Positions 54,345 through 63,053 are shown, numbered from the stretch's first letter. The stretch: 64,000 nt of DNA from Flammeovirgaceae bacterium 311 (GCA_000597885.1 CP004371.1:372001-436000); one strand, 5' to 3'. A program made the numbers and translations. The notes: generated from the sequence alone by a model not told the origin.

Positions 54345-55055
54345 TCAGCGGTCCGGGTGCTTTCCCAGCCAGAACTGCAGGAACTCCTGAAATCCTTTAC
54401 GAGTCGTAAAAATACTCTTGATGGTATTCCCCAGGTGAGAGGCTGTCATTTTTGATTTAGGTGTTGGAGAAACAACAGTGGGTTTCTTTTCCGCTGCTTT
54501 GGCTGGTTTATCCTGTTTTGCTGTCTGCTTTCCAGATATATTATTGCCGGTCTTTCTTCCCTCAATTTCATCTGCTTTTTCAAAATGTTGCCGGGCTTCT
54601 TTCTGGTAGCCAACTTTTTCAAGCAACAAGCCAAGGTTATTATAAGAAATAGCATCTTCAGGGTCCAGCTCCAGTGCTTTCTGATAATCTGCGATGGCAC
54701 CTTTTGTATCTCTGAAAGCATCCTTTACATAAGCCCTGCTGCTGTACCTGTAGGGGTTCTGCGGTTCCAGCTCTTGAGCTTTATTAAAATCGCGAAATGA
54801 GTTTTCACGGTCTCCCAGCATAAAATAGGAGATCCCCCTGTCGCTGTAAAGCTGTGCCTGATCTGGTGCAAGGGCTATTGCTTCAGTTAGTTCATCTGCA
54901 CTCTGTTTGAAATTACCGAGCCTGTAGTTGCAATGAGCCATGGTAGAAAGCAGCACAGCGTCGGAGCCACTCTGGGCCTTCTGCTGAAGTAATCTTAAAG
55001 CTTCCTGATATTTTTCCTGCTGAATCAGCTGTGTTATTTGCTCGCTATTCGTCAT
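54345..55055 (-). CDS. TPR-repeat protein
   Basis: A 236-residue protein. The ATG at 55055 (MTNSEQITQLIQQEKYQEAL) is preferred over an upstream in-frame ATG at 55130, which would add a non-coding-like segment. About four tetratricopeptide repeats cover residues 5-145 (for example AQLYSDRGISYFMLGDRENS and YNNLGLLLEKVGYQKEARQHF). A Lys/Ala/Pro-rich spacer is at about 155-190, and the tail is basic. No signal peptide. TPRs mediate protein binding; the partner is unknown. It sits directly downstream of the tRNA-Asp array, same strand. Confidence 0.85.
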   Translation of the reverse strand: MTNSEQITQLIQQEKYQEALRLLQQKAQSGSDAVLLSTMAHCNYRLGNFKQSADELTEAIALAPDQAQLYSDRGISYFMLGDRENSFRDFNKAQELEPQNPYRYSSRAYVKDAFRDTKGAIADYQKALELDPEDAISYNNLGLLLEKVGYQKEARQHFEKADEIEGRKTGNNISGKQTAKQDKPAKAAEKKPTVVSPTPKSKMTASHLGNTIKSIFTTRKGFQEFLQFWLGKHPDR

Positions 55056-55130
55056 CCTGTTTTTCTTCAAACCTAGAACACTAGTTTGGGATAGATGTTT
55101 GTGCAGATAAAACAACAAAATATGGGGCAC

Positions 55131-55165
55131 AAAAAAACCCTTAGAACTAAATCCAAGGGTTTTTG
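55131..55165 (-). terminator. Terminator following the degenerate tRNA-Asp copy
   Basis: AAAAACCCTT and AAGGGTTTTT pair around a 12-base loop. It is part of a 55-base direct repeat (55131-55185 and 55288-55342). Confidence 0.75.
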
Positions 55166-55262
55166 CGGAATGGACGGGACTCGAATGGCACCGGCCACCC
55201 GGCCGCGACCCCCTGCGTGACAGGCAGGTATTCTAACCATCCAACTCGCATAAGGTACCGCT
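55166..55262 (-). pseudogene. Degenerate tRNA-Asp copy
   Basis: On the minus strand the anticodon arm (ACCTGCCTGTCACGCAGGGGG) and the acceptor 3' half match the intact tRNA-Asp genes. The T arm is split by about 17 extra GC-rich bases (CCGGGTGGCCGGTGCCA) and the D arm and 5' acceptor are scrambled. It cannot fold as a tRNA. A normal terminator still follows. Confidence 0.8.
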
Positions 55263-55287
55263 CAACTTGCCTTAGATAATTTTAAAT

Positions 55288-55322
55288 AAAAAAACCCTTA
55301 GAACTAAATCCAAGGGTTTTTG
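55288..55322 (-). terminator. Terminator following the second tRNA-Asp
   Basis: The same hairpin as at 55131-55165, in the second copy of the 55-base repeat, directly after tRNA-Asp 55323-55396 on the minus strand. Confidence 0.75.
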
Positions 55323-55396
55323 CGGAATGGACGGGACTCGAACCCGCGACCCCCTGCGTGACAGGCAGGTATTCTAACCAACTGAACTACCACTCC
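55323..55396 (-). tRNA. tRNA-Asp (anticodon GTC), second copy
   Basis: A 74-base cloverleaf on the minus strand: acceptor GGAGTGG paired with CCATTCC (one G-T pair), D arm AGTTCAGTTGGTTAGAAT, anticodon GTC in CTGTCAC, T arm GCGGGTTCGAGTCCCGT, discriminator G as expected for aspartate. A terminator follows directly. Confidence 0.95.
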
Positions 55397-55468
55397 AGTA
55401 TTTTGAAACAATTTAGAGACAGCGACTCTATCTCATTAAAAGCCCTTTAAATTTCAGAGCTATTTCTG

Positions 55469-55542
55469 CGGAATGGACGGGACTCGAACCCGCGACCCCC
55501 TGCGTGACAGGCAGGTATTCTAACCAACTGAACTACCACTCC
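55469..55542 (-). tRNA. tRNA-Asp (anticodon GTC), first copy
   Basis: The same 74 bases as the copy at 55323-55396. It is nearest to the promoter at 55580-55611 and probably the first tRNA of the transcript. No hairpin terminator follows it before the next copy. Confidence 0.95.
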
Positions 55543-55579
55543 TAGTAAGTTTTTGCCCCTGTTGAGTAAAAACGTGATG

Positions 55580-55611
55580 CAAAAGTAATGTAGTTTACCC
55601 AACAACGCAAA
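55580..55611 (-). promoter_or_regulatory. Promoter of the tRNA-Asp array
   Basis: On the minus strand TTTG (55608-55611), 20 bases, then TACTTTTG (55580-55587), a full consensus match. Start expected near 55573, about 31 bases before the first tRNA-Asp. Confidence 0.7.
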
Positions 55612-55762
55612 TGTTGCCTGCTACATTTTTCAAGCAATAAATTAAAGAATTGATTTTCAAATCTAAATATCTGCTCTACTGCATTTATTTTAGGGTAGGG
55701 AGGAATGTTTAGGTGCTTTTTTCTAACTTTACACACCAATTTTATAGAATCAAAGGGAGCTC

Positions 55763-56710
55763 ATGCTATTGGAATTCGAAAAACCCATTGCCGAACTTGA
55801 GGCCAAGCTGAAAGAGATGAAAGATCTGGCCTCTGAGAGTAATGTGGATGTAAGTGATGCTGTAAAAAGCCTGGAAGAAAAAATAAGGCAACTGAAGATT
55901 GATACCTTCAGTAACCTAACCCGCTGGCAGCGTGTGCAGCTATCCAGGCATGCCAACAGGCCTTATACATTAGATTATATCTACAGCCTCACCGATGAGT
56001 TTATAGAACTGCATGGTGACAGAAACTTTGGCGACGATAAAGCCATGGTTGGCGGTTTTGGCCAGATAAAAGGGCAGACCTTTATGTTCATTGGTCATCA
56101 GAAGGGGAGGAATACCAAGCAGCGGCAGGTCAGAAACTTTGGGATGGCCAATCCGGAAGGGTACCGCAAAGCTTTACGCCTGATGAAACTGGCCGAGAAA
56201 TTCAATAAACCCATCGTTATCTTTATCGACACCCCCGGTGCTTTTCCGGGCATGGAAGCTGAAGAACGCGGCCAGGGCGAGGCCATTGCCCGCAACATCC
56301 GCGATATGTTTATGCTGAAGGTGCCGGTGATCTGCTTTATAATCGGAGAGGGTGCCTCTGGTGGTGCATTAGGTATTGCAGTAGGAGACAGGGTGCTGAT
56401 GCTGGAAAACACCTGGTATTCTGTTATTTCTCCTGAAAGCTGCTCTTCCATTCTATGGCATAGCTGGGAGTATAAGGAACAGGCTGCTGAAGCACTAAGG
56501 CTTACCGCACAGGATATGCACCATTTCAAAATGGTTGATGGCATTGTACAGGAGCCTCTTGGTGGTGCTCATGCAAATCCTGAAGCTATGTTTGCCGAAG
56601 TGAAGTCCCATATTTTTAAGTATTACAACGAACTGAAAGATATTGATACTGATACGCTCATTCAGCAAAGGATTGATAAGTTCTGCTCGATGGGTGTTTA
56701 CCAGGAATAA
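55763..56710 (+). CDS. accA: Acetyl-CoA carboxylase carboxyltransferase subunit alpha
   Basis: The 315-residue alpha subunit of the carboxyltransferase that makes malonyl-CoA for fatty-acid synthesis. Family features: the N-terminal coiled region ([20 protein letters not shown]), [35 protein letters not shown], the [25 protein letters not shown] oxyanion and carboxybiotin site (near 155-180) and [16 protein letters not shown] Shine-Dalgarno-like AAGGGAGCTC precedes the ATG. TAACTTTA at 55724-55731 is one base off a -7 element. A hairpin terminator follows, and then a run of lipid-related genes. Confidence 0.96.
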   Translation: MLLEFEKPIAELEAKLKEMKDLASESNVDVSDAVKSLEEKIRQLKIDTFSNLTRWQRVQLSRHANRPYTLDYIYSLTDEFIELHGDRNFGDDKAMVGGFGQIKGQTFMFIGHQKGRNTKQRQVRNFGMANPEGYRKALRLMKLAEKFNKPIVIFIDTPGAFPGMEAEERGQGEAIARNIRDMFMLKVPVICFIIGEGASGGALGIAVGDRVLMLENTWYSVISPESCSSILWHSWEYKEQAAEALRLTAQDMHHFKMVDGIVQEPLGGAHANPEAMFAEVKSHIFKYYNELKDIDTDTLIQQRIDKFCSMGVYQE

Positions 56711-56730
56711 CAGAAAATACATTTTACCAG

Positions 56731-56760
56731 AACCACATAAACCTGTTTATGTGGTTTTTT
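56731..56760 (+). terminator. Rho-independent terminator after accA
   Basis: AACCACATAAA (56731-56741) pairs perfectly with TTTATGTGGTT (56746-56756), four-base loop, then TTTT. It lies 12 bases before the ATG of the MBL-fold gene. Confidence 0.85.
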
Positions 56761-56771
56761 ATTTAACAGCT

Positions 56772-57617
56772 ATGCAGTTACACACCATCAACACAGGATT
56801 TTTTAAGCTGGATGGGGGAGCCATGTTTGGCGTGGTTCCCAAGTCCCTCTGGCAGCGTACCAACCCTGCCGACGAAAAAAATCTTTGTACCTGGGCAATG
56901 CGCTGCCTGTTGATAGAAGACAATGACCGGCTCATGCTCATAGACAACGGCATCGGAAACAAGCAGGATGAAAAATTCTTTGGCCATTACTACCTGCACG
57001 GTGATACTACTTTGGAAGGCTCTCTCAAACTGGCAGGTTTTTCTGTTGATGAGGTAACGGATATGTACCTGACACATCTGCACTTTGATCATTGCGGGGG
57101 TGGCGTAAAATGGACTGACCATGAGCAGCAAATCCCTGAATTGACTTTCAAAAATGCACGGTACTGGAGCAATGAGGCGCACTGGAAGTGGGCCACTGAA
57201 CCAAATGTGCGTGAGAAAGCATCTTTCCTGAAGGAAAATATTATGCCCATGCAGGAAAGCGGACAACTAAATTTCATTCCGCTGGAGGGACCTTCACCCA
57301 TAAGTGGTATTGAAACCATATTTGTAGACGGACATACTGATAAGCAGATGCTGCCCAGGCTTCAGTATAAAGGAAGGACAGTGGTTTACGTGGCAGATCT
57401 TTTGCCATCTGTCGGGCATATTCCATTGCCCTATATCATGGGCTACGATACCCGCCCGTTGCTCACAATGGATGAAAAGGCAAAGATCTTGCAACAGGCT
57501 GCTGATGAACAATGGGTACTTTTCCTGGAGCATGACCCATTACATGAATGCTGCACCCTTAAAAACACAGAAAAAGGAGTAAGACTCAACGAAACATTCC
57601 GTTTGAAAGATTTATAG
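56772..57617 (+). CDS. MBL-fold metallohydrolase
   Basis: A 281-residue metallo-beta-lactamase-fold hydrolase of the AHL-lactonase/glyoxalase-II-like group. The ATG at 56772 (MQLHTINTGFFKLDGGAMFG) is chosen because the upstream 43 codons overlap accA and its terminator. The metal motif THLHFDHCGGG is near 107-117, with further ligand segments FVDGHTDKQ near 180 and LEHDPLHEC near the C terminus. Substrate not known; lactone, phosphorylcholine-like or thioester hydrolysis are options. The patatin gene starts one base after the stop. Confidence 0.88.
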   Translation: MQLHTINTGFFKLDGGAMFGVVPKSLWQRTNPADEKNLCTWAMRCLLIEDNDRLMLIDNGIGNKQDEKFFGHYYLHGDTTLEGSLKLAGFSVDEVTDMYLTHLHFDHCGGGVKWTDHEQQIPELTFKNARYWSNEAHWKWATEPNVREKASFLKENIMPMQESGQLNFIPLEGPSPISGIETIFVDGHTDKQMLPRLQYKGRTVVYVADLLPSVGHIPLPYIMGYDTRPLLTMDEKAKILQQAADEQWVLFLEHDPLHECCTLKNTEKGVRLNETFRLKDL

Positions 57618-57618
57618 T

Positions 57619-58386
57619 ATGTCGTTAGGCTTGGCTTTGTCTGGGGGAGGCATCAGGTGTGTAGCACACCTGGCGGTGGTAAAATGCCTGCAGGAGTGGG
57701 GGATTAGCCCTGCACATTATGCAGGTACCAGTGGTGGCGCGTTAATTGCAGCTTTACTGGCGGCTGGTGTGGATCCGGATAAAATATTATCTACCGTTAA
57801 AGAACTAAGTGTGCTGGGGCTGCTCAGGCCAAAGTTTAGCGGACAGGGCCTCATAGATGCCGAAGTAGCTTTGAAGATCTTTACAAATCTGTTGCCAGCC
57901 ACATTTGAAGATTTACAGCTGCCTGTAATCATTACAGCTACAAATATCAGGACCGGGTGCTGTGATCTGTTTTCAACCGGTGCACTGCTGCCTCCAGTAA
58001 TTGCCTCCTGCTGTATGCCGGTTTTCTTTTGCCCGGTGAAAATTGGCAATGATCTATATATAGATGGTGGAGTGGTTAACAACCTGCCATCAGATGCTTT
58101 GGTAGGTAAATGCAGCTACATCATGGGGGTGCATACCAATCCGGTAGACCCGGAGTACAGGAGTTCTTCTATAAAAACAATTCTGGAACGTACCTTCTTA
58201 CTTGCCATAAACGGTAATGTAAAGGCATCAAAAAGATTATGTAATGCGGTGCTGGAACCAGAGGTATTAAAATATATAAAAGTATTTGAGTGGAAGCGTA
58301 CCGATGAGATCTATAATAGAACAATTGAATGGCTAAGGCCACAAATGCCTGCTTTATCAGAACAAATTCTTGCAGCAGCGTATTAG
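57619..58386 (+). CDS. Patatin-like phospholipase
   Basis: A 255-residue lipid acyl hydrolase with the Ser-Asp dyad. The oxyanion loop is LSGGGIRCVAHL at 7-18, the nucleophile serine is in GTSGGALIAALL (GxSxG) near 37, and the aspartate in YIDGGVVNN near 150 (DGG/A motif). No signal peptide, so a cytosolic or membrane-surface enzyme. It starts one base after the MBL gene and is probably cotranscribed with it. The acyltransferase gene follows after 53 bases. Confidence 0.9.
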   Translation: MSLGLALSGGGIRCVAHLAVVKCLQEWGISPAHYAGTSGGALIAALLAAGVDPDKILSTVKELSVLGLLRPKFSGQGLIDAEVALKIFTNLLPATFEDLQLPVIITATNIRTGCCDLFSTGALLPPVIASCCMPVFFCPVKIGNDLYIDGGVVNNLPSDALVGKCSYIMGVHTNPVDPEYRSSSIKTILERTFLLAINGNVKASKRLCNAVLEPEVLKYIKVFEWKRTDEIYNRTIEWLRPQMPALSEQILAAAY

Positions 58387-58439
58387 TTTGTCACAATCGG
58401 GCATGAATAATTGTCTTTATAGTAGGATAGTTATGTACT

Positions 58440-59060
58440 ATGGGTAAACTGCTTGCACACTTATTATTCTGGATCACCGGCTGGAAGGTAGAGGGACAAT
58501 ACCCTGCCAATGTGCCTAAAAGCGTTATGATAGCTGCACCACATACCAGTAACTGGGATTTTGTATACGCCAGAGCTGCCTTTTTCATTATGGGAGTCCC
58601 CATTCGTTATACCATCAAAAAGGAGATGATGAAATTTGCTCCTTTGGGCTGGCTTTTAAAACAGCTGGGAGCAATACCGGTAGAACGTAACCGCGACCGT
58701 GCCCGGAAATTAGGGCAGAGCAGCCTTGTTCAGGGTATGATAGACCTGTTTGATCAGCATGATCAGCTCGTGATCATGGTGACACCGGAAGGTACCCGTA
58801 AGTTTGTAAACAAATGGAAAACAGGTTTCTATTACACTGCCTTACAGGCGGGAGTGCCAATTGTGCTGGGGTATCTGGATTATGAAAAGAAGCATGCCGG
58901 CATAGGACCTACTGTGTACCCCACCGGTAATCTGCAGGATGACATGCGTAAAATCCTGGGATTTTATGCTGGTGTTTCTGCTAAATTTCCCGAACAAGGT
59001 GTAGATCCTGCAAGAATGGATATGGATTACCCTGAACAGGGTACAGCAAAAGCAAGCTAG
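58440..59060 (+). CDS. Lysophospholipid acyltransferase (PlsC-like)
   Basis: A 206-residue acyltransferase that could make phosphatidic acid from a lysolipid or acylate another lipid. The HX4D motif is HTSNWDF near 33-39 and the phosphate-binding PEGTRKFVNKW near 116-126. The single hydrophobic region GKLLAHLLFWITGW at the start is a membrane anchor. It is shorter than classic PlsC and nearest to the glycerol-acyltransferase subgroup related to AGPAT. Its end overlaps the convergent lipid-kinase gene by four bases. Confidence 0.88.
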   Translation: MGKLLAHLLFWITGWKVEGQYPANVPKSVMIAAPHTSNWDFVYARAAFFIMGVPIRYTIKKEMMKFAPLGWLLKQLGAIPVERNRDRARKLGQSSLVQGMIDLFDQHDQLVIMVTPEGTRKFVNKWKTGFYYTALQAGVPIVLGYLDYEKKHAGIGPTVYPTGNLQDDMRKILGFYAGVSAKFPEQGVDPARMDMDYPEQGTAKAS

Positions 59061-59983
59061 GGCACTATTACCTGCAGATTGCCCGGTTTGATTGTGAAAT
59101 CCACTTTTCTTACTTTACGCGCAAATTCACCATCGTACTGCAGCGTTTTTTTCTTTTCACAGTAAACAGTTGCCCTTGTACATTGTATGATAATGCAGTG
59201 TGGTGAAAAATTTATCTTTTTTGTCAGCAGCCTGTAAAAGATCCTTATTGCTTCTTTTTTCGCAAAGCGCTTAATGATAATTACTTCAAACTTACCATCT
59301 CCCCAATGGCCATCAGGATTAATGGTAAGATTACTTCCGTACTGGTTTGAATTTGCCACCGTCACCATAAAGGCATTTCCCTTAAACTCTCCTTTATCTG
59401 TTACAATACGGTAGTAGTTTGTGGGATATTTAAAAAATTCCCGCAGTACAAAACGCATGTAGGTAATTAACCCTCTGCTGGAGCTTTTATTGAAAAGCTT
59501 TACAATGTGTGCATTGAAGCCAATATCGGCCAGGTGCATAAAAAAATATTCATTCGCCAGCAGCGTATCCATTTTAACAATGCGCCCGTGAATGAGCGAT
59601 TGTAAGGCTGCACTAAAGTTATTCTGCGGTATGCCCAGGTCTTTTGAAAATCCATTACCAGATCCGGCAGGTATAATGCCCAGTACCAGATCAGTGCCTT
59701 CAATCAGCTGTGCCACCAGGCTCACAGTGCCATCTCCTCCGGCTGCTACTACAATTTCAGGCCTGAATTCATTTAGCAACTCCCTGATCTGCTTTTTATC
59801 ATCCTGTCCGTTCGTATTATATACTTTATAGTTCCATTTATATGTAATAGCAAAGTCATCCAGCATTTCTGCCAGATCAGATTTATCTACCTCGCCTGAA
59901 ATCGGGTTAATTACAAAAAGGTATTTTTTTAATTTATGAAGCTGTTTCTGTTCCTGCTGCTTTAACTCCTTTATCTCATTCAT
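59057..59983 (-). CDS. Diacylglycerol kinase family lipid kinase (YegS/BmrU-like)
   Basis: A 308-residue lipid kinase. Family blocks: FVINPISGEVDKSDL near 24-38, the nucleotide-binding GGDGTVS near 81-87 and GSGNGFSKDLGIP near 107-119. The C-terminal beta domain has FEVIII and TVYCEKKKTLQYDGE. It phosphorylates diacylglycerol or a related lipid; the exact substrate is unknown. It has no signal or membrane segment. It converges on the acyltransferase gene, so with the patatin and MBL genes it completes a small lipid-metabolism region after accA. Confidence 0.9.
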   Translation of the reverse strand: MNEIKELKQQEQKQLHKLKKYLFVINPISGEVDKSDLAEMLDDFAITYKWNYKVYNTNGQDDKKQIRELLNEFRPEIVVAAGGDGTVSLVAQLIEGTDLVLGIIPAGSGNGFSKDLGIPQNNFSAALQSLIHGRIVKMDTLLANEYFFMHLADIGFNAHIVKLFNKSSSRGLITYMRFVLREFFKYPTNYYRIVTDKGEFKGNAFMVTVANSNQYGSNLTINPDGHWGDGKFEVIIIKRFAKKEAIRIFYRLLTKKINFSPHCIIIQCTRATVYCEKKKTLQYDGEFARKVRKVDFTIKPGNLQVIVP

Positions 59984-60059
59984 AGGCCTATGGGCTCGTA
60001 TGATATATAATACGGCTTTTTCAGGATTTGTTTGTCAGCATCTTTGGCTATTTGTTTGA

Positions 60060-60088
60060 AAATAATCCCGGACCAGCCGGAATTATTC
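60060..60088 (-). terminator. Terminator overlapping the tyrS stop codon
   Basis: On the minus strand AATAATTCCGG pairs with CCGGGATTATT (one G-T pair), loop CTGGT, followed by TTTC. The left arm contains the TAA of tyrS. Confidence 0.75.
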
Positions 60089-61354
60089 AACAGTTATCAG
60101 AAAATAACTTTTTTTACCCTTTTGAACCAAGAGGTATTTGTTCTGCAACAGCTCCCAATTGTTGGCAACCCCCGGATCTTCTACCTTTACTTTATTGATA
60201 CTAACGCCACCTCCCTGTATCATACGACGGGCCTCGCTTTTGGAAGAGAACACCAGGTTTGCCGTTGTGGCAGAAAGCAATTCAGTTACGTCGGCAGCTG
60301 CTCCCAGCTCATCCCGGCTGATGGTAGTCTGAGGCACACCTTCAAAAACCTGCAATAGGGTTCTTTCATCGATATCACGCAAATCCTCAAGGGCAGATTT
60401 ACCAAATAATATGTTAGAGGCTTTTACTGCTTTCTCAAGTTCTTTTCTGCCATGAATCCTTAAGGTAACATCTTCAGCAAGTGCCCGCTTGGCCTCATTT
60501 GGGTTAGCCTTACTCTCCAGCTCCCGGACTGTATTTTCATCGAAAAGGGTGAATACCCGCAGGAGCCTGGGCAGGTCTTCGTCGCGTACGTTGAGCCAGA
60601 ACTGGTAAAACTGGTAGGGAGAGGTGAACTCGGCATCCAGCCACACATTTCCCGATTCAGATTTCCCAAATTTAGTGCCATCGGCTTTGGTAACTAGTGG
60701 TGCGGTTAAGGCAAAAGCATCTCCACCGCCCATCCTGCGGATCAGCTCGGTACCGGTCGTAATATTTCCCCACTGATCGGAGCCCCCCATCTGCAGTTTG
60801 ATCCCTGCTGTTTTATTCAGATGGTAAAAATCATAACCCTGCAGTAGCTGGTATGAGAATTCTGTAAAAGATATGCCGGTTTCCAGGCGTTTTTTTACCG
60901 AGTCTTTCGACATCATGTAATTGATGGTTATGTGTTTGCCCACATCACGGATAAAATCAAGAAAGCTGAAATCCTTAAACCAGTCATAGTTATTTAACAT
61001 CACAGCAGAGTTGTTCCCGCTGTTGAAATCGAGAAATTTCTCCAGCTGGTTTTTGATGTCTGCCTGATTAATACGCAGGGTTTCCTCATTCAGGAGCCCG
61101 CGTTCTTCATTTTTGAAGGAAGGATCGCCCACCATACCCGTAGCGCCCCCTACCAGTGCATAAGGCTTATGGCCAGCCTGTTGCAGGTGCACCAGCAACA
61201 TCACGGTGGCTAGGTTTCCTATGTGCAGCGAAGAGGCAGTAGGATCAAAGCCAATATAGGCCGCCGTCATTTCTTTTTGAAGTTGCTCTTCAGTGCCCGG
61301 CGTCATATCATGGATCATGCCACGCCAGCGTAGTTCAGCTATCAGGTCTTTCAT
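60083..61354 (-). CDS. tyrS: Tyrosyl-tRNA synthetase
   Basis: A class I synthetase charging tRNA-Tyr. 423 residues, full length. The HIGH-like motif is [10 protein letters not shown] at about 41-50, the tyrosine pocket GSDQWGNIT near 194, the KMSKS-like motif KFGKSES near 230, and an S4 RNA-binding domain at the C terminus ([22 protein letters not shown]). A TATATTTG -7 element at 61387-61394 lies 33 bases upstream. The tRNA-Tyr gene is also in this window at 2542-2624, but not adjacent. Confidence 0.96.
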   Translation of the reverse strand: MKDLIAELRWRGMIHDMTPGTEEQLQKEMTAAYIGFDPTASSLHIGNLATVMLLVHLQQAGHKPYALVGGATGMVGDPSFKNEERGLLNEETLRINQADIKNQLEKFLDFNSGNNSAVMLNNYDWFKDFSFLDFIRDVGKHITINYMMSKDSVKKRLETGISFTEFSYQLLQGYDFYHLNKTAGIKLQMGGSDQWGNITTGTELIRRMGGGDAFALTAPLVTKADGTKFGKSESGNVWLDAEFTSPYQFYQFWLNVRDEDLPRLLRVFTLFDENTVRELESKANPNEAKRALAEDVTLRIHGRKELEKAVKASNILFGKSALEDLRDIDERTLLQVFEGVPQTTISRDELGAAADVTELLSATTANLVFSSKSEARRMIQGGGVSINKVKVEDPGVANNWELLQNKYLLVQKGKKSYFLITVE

Positions 61355-61386
61355 TTAAGTACAGTAAGGATAAAAGCAATTGCGGG

Positions 61387-61394
61387 CAAATATA
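61387..61394 (-). promoter_or_regulatory. Candidate -7 element of tyrS
   Basis: TATATTTG on the minus strand matches TAnnTTTG exactly. No TTG lies 19-21 bases upstream, where the DUF2383 terminator sits. Confidence 0.45.
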
Positions 61395-61411
61395 CTAAAA
61401 GAGCAGCAGTT

Positions 61412-61454
61412 GGCCGAAAAAGAAAAGATCCGGTCTGAAATTGACCGGATCTTT
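61412..61454 (-). terminator. Rho-independent terminator after the DUF2383 gene
   Basis: AAAGATCCGGTC (61424-61435) pairs perfectly with GACCGGATCTTT (61443-61454), seven-base loop. The minus-strand tail reads TTTTCTTTTTCGGCC, the same 15 bases as after the terminator at 23705-23748. Confidence 0.85.
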
Positions 61455-61498
61455 AAACTATATATTACCTAAAAAAGGTACTAATGATACCTTTTGGA

Positions 61499-61948
61499 TT
61501 AGAGGGTACGCTCTATTTGGTTCAGGCGGTTTACAGCAGCCTGTATTTTATCGTGCTGGCGCTGAATCACTTCACGGCTTGACGCCGATAATTCATTCTT
61601 TTTCAGCACATCCTCATAATCATCCAGGGCAGCCTTTTCACCACGGATACATTCTTCTACAACTGTTTCATCTTTATCAGACGAAAGAGCTGTTTTGATA
61701 TCGATCCAGGTACGGTGCAGAGAACTTGCAGTACTGCTGCCTTTTTCCGGATCACCACCCAGTCGGCGAATTTCAGACTTCAACTCGTGGCCAAATTCAT
61801 AACGCTGACTTGCATAGTCGCGGAAAAAGTCTTTCAGTACAGGGCTTTTGCTGTCTTCTGCAGCCTTTTTATAGCCTTTTTCTGCATCGTAATTTCTTTC
61901 CAGCAGATCATTCAAAAGATTTACTGCTTCTTTGTTTGTTGATTCCAT
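61499..61948 (-). CDS. DUF2383 four-helix-bundle protein (PA2169 family)
   Basis: A 149-residue cytosolic ferritin-like four-helix protein of the DUF2383/PA2169 group. Features: NLLNDLLERNYDAEKGYKKAAE near 9-30, FFRDYASQRYEFGHELKSEI near 42-61 and the EECIRGEKAALDDYEDVL helix near 98-115. The repeated Glu/His positions of ferritin-like metal sites are partly present (E, Y-x-x-x-H type), but metal binding is unproven. Often linked to stress responses. Monocistronic with a strong terminator. Confidence 0.88.
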   Translation of the reverse strand: MESTNKEAVNLLNDLLERNYDAEKGYKKAAEDSKSPVLKDFFRDYASQRYEFGHELKSEIRRLGGDPEKGSSTASSLHRTWIDIKTALSSDKDETVVEECIRGEKAALDDYEDVLKKNELSASSREVIQRQHDKIQAAVNRLNQIERTL

Positions 61949-62154
61949 AGTTTTAAAAATATTAGTTCAAAAAAAATATAAAGGTTCTCAGGCATGCGCC
62001 ACAATTAGCATGGCTAATACTTTATCGGGTTAGTTCCTGATCTGAAAAAGTTAATAGCCTGGTAGCATTGCTGCTAACCTGGTTACCATTGTATATAAAC
62101 GAGAATGTTTGGGGATGGTTTAGGGGCAGTATTCCTTGATCGTGAAAATTGTAT

Positions 62155-63039
62155 TTATTTCTGAATCGGAAATCCACTTTTCAGGTGCAGATCTGTCTGT
62201 GGAAATGGAATTTCAATATTGTGCTCTTTAAACTTTTTAAAGATGGCATAGTACAGCTGGCTCTTCAGCACAGTAGGCCTGTTAATATGCTTGATGGTCC
62301 AGACCCAGAGTTCAAAGTTCAGGGAGCTGTCCCCGAATTCTGTAAACAAAACATCTGCTGCCGGACTCTTGAGCACATTCTCGTTTTTGGCAGCTACTTC
62401 CAGCAGTAAACTTCGTATCTTCTCCGGGTCTTCTTTATAGGCAACACCCACAGGAATGCGAAAACGGACCATACGATCATTATGGCTCCAGTTAATGACC
62501 CTGTTAGAGACAAATTCTGAATTAGGAATGATGATGGAGATGTTGTCATTTGTAATGACGGTAGTAGCCCGTGCGGCGATACGTACTACATCTCCTGAAA
62601 TATCATCTACCTGTACCCGGTCGCCTACCTTGATAGGGCGCTCAAAAAGAATAATCAGCCCTGAAACAAAGTTATTAAAGATGTTCTGAAGGCCAAAGCC
62701 AATACCAACACCGACAGCACCTGCCAGTACACTTAATGCCCCAAGATCTAAACCCGCAGACTGGAAGATAATAATAAGGCCAAGAACAATAATTACATAG
62801 CGAACAATGGTACCAATGGACTGGGTCACACCCATATCCATCCTGGTTTTACTTAGTATACGATTTATTAAAATCTGCTTTGCCTTTTTAGCAACAACCA
62901 TCACCAGTATAATACTGAGGATCAGGTATAACAAAAAGGTGATGCTGATTTCGCTGCTACCAATATGGCCAAAGGGGGTGCTTAGGAAATCGTAAGCATC
63001 CCTAAACCAGTCTTTAATCTCTAACCATATATTGTTCAA
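62155..63039 (-). CDS. Mechanosensitive channel, MscS family
   Basis: A 294-residue MscS-type channel that opens on hypo-osmotic shock. Membrane helices lie near 28-50, 72-95 and 100-128. The third is the pore helix with LGALSVLAGAVGVGIGFGLQNIFNNFVSG near 95-123, the family signature. The beta and alpha-beta cytosolic vestibule follows (about 130-285). The only available start is a TTG at 63039, since the in-frame sequence upstream runs without an ATG into queA. It lies 14 bases after the queA stop, so the two are likely an operon. Confidence 0.9.
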   Translation of the reverse strand: MNNIWLEIKDWFRDAYDFLSTPFGHIGSSEISITFLLYLILSIILVMVVAKKAKQILINRILSKTRMDMGVTQSIGTIVRYVIIVLGLIIIFQSAGLDLGALSVLAGAVGVGIGFGLQNIFNNFVSGLIILFERPIKVGDRVQVDDISGDVVRIAARATTVITNDNISIIIPNSEFVSNRVINWSHNDRMVRFRIPVGVAYKEDPEKIRSLLLEVAAKNENVLKSPAADVLFTEFGDSSLNFELWVWTIKHINRPTVLKSQLYYAIFKKFKEHNIEIPFPQTDLHLKSGFPIQK

Positions 63040-63053
63040 GGGCCTATATTCTT

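Larger units (their letters stand above)
55131..55342 (-). repeat. 55-base direct repeat in the tRNA-Asp array
   Basis: Identical 55-base stretches at 55131-55185 and 55288-55342 contain the terminator hairpin and the acceptor/T-arm end of tRNA-Asp. They mark a tandem duplication of a tRNA plus terminator unit. Confidence 0.85.
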
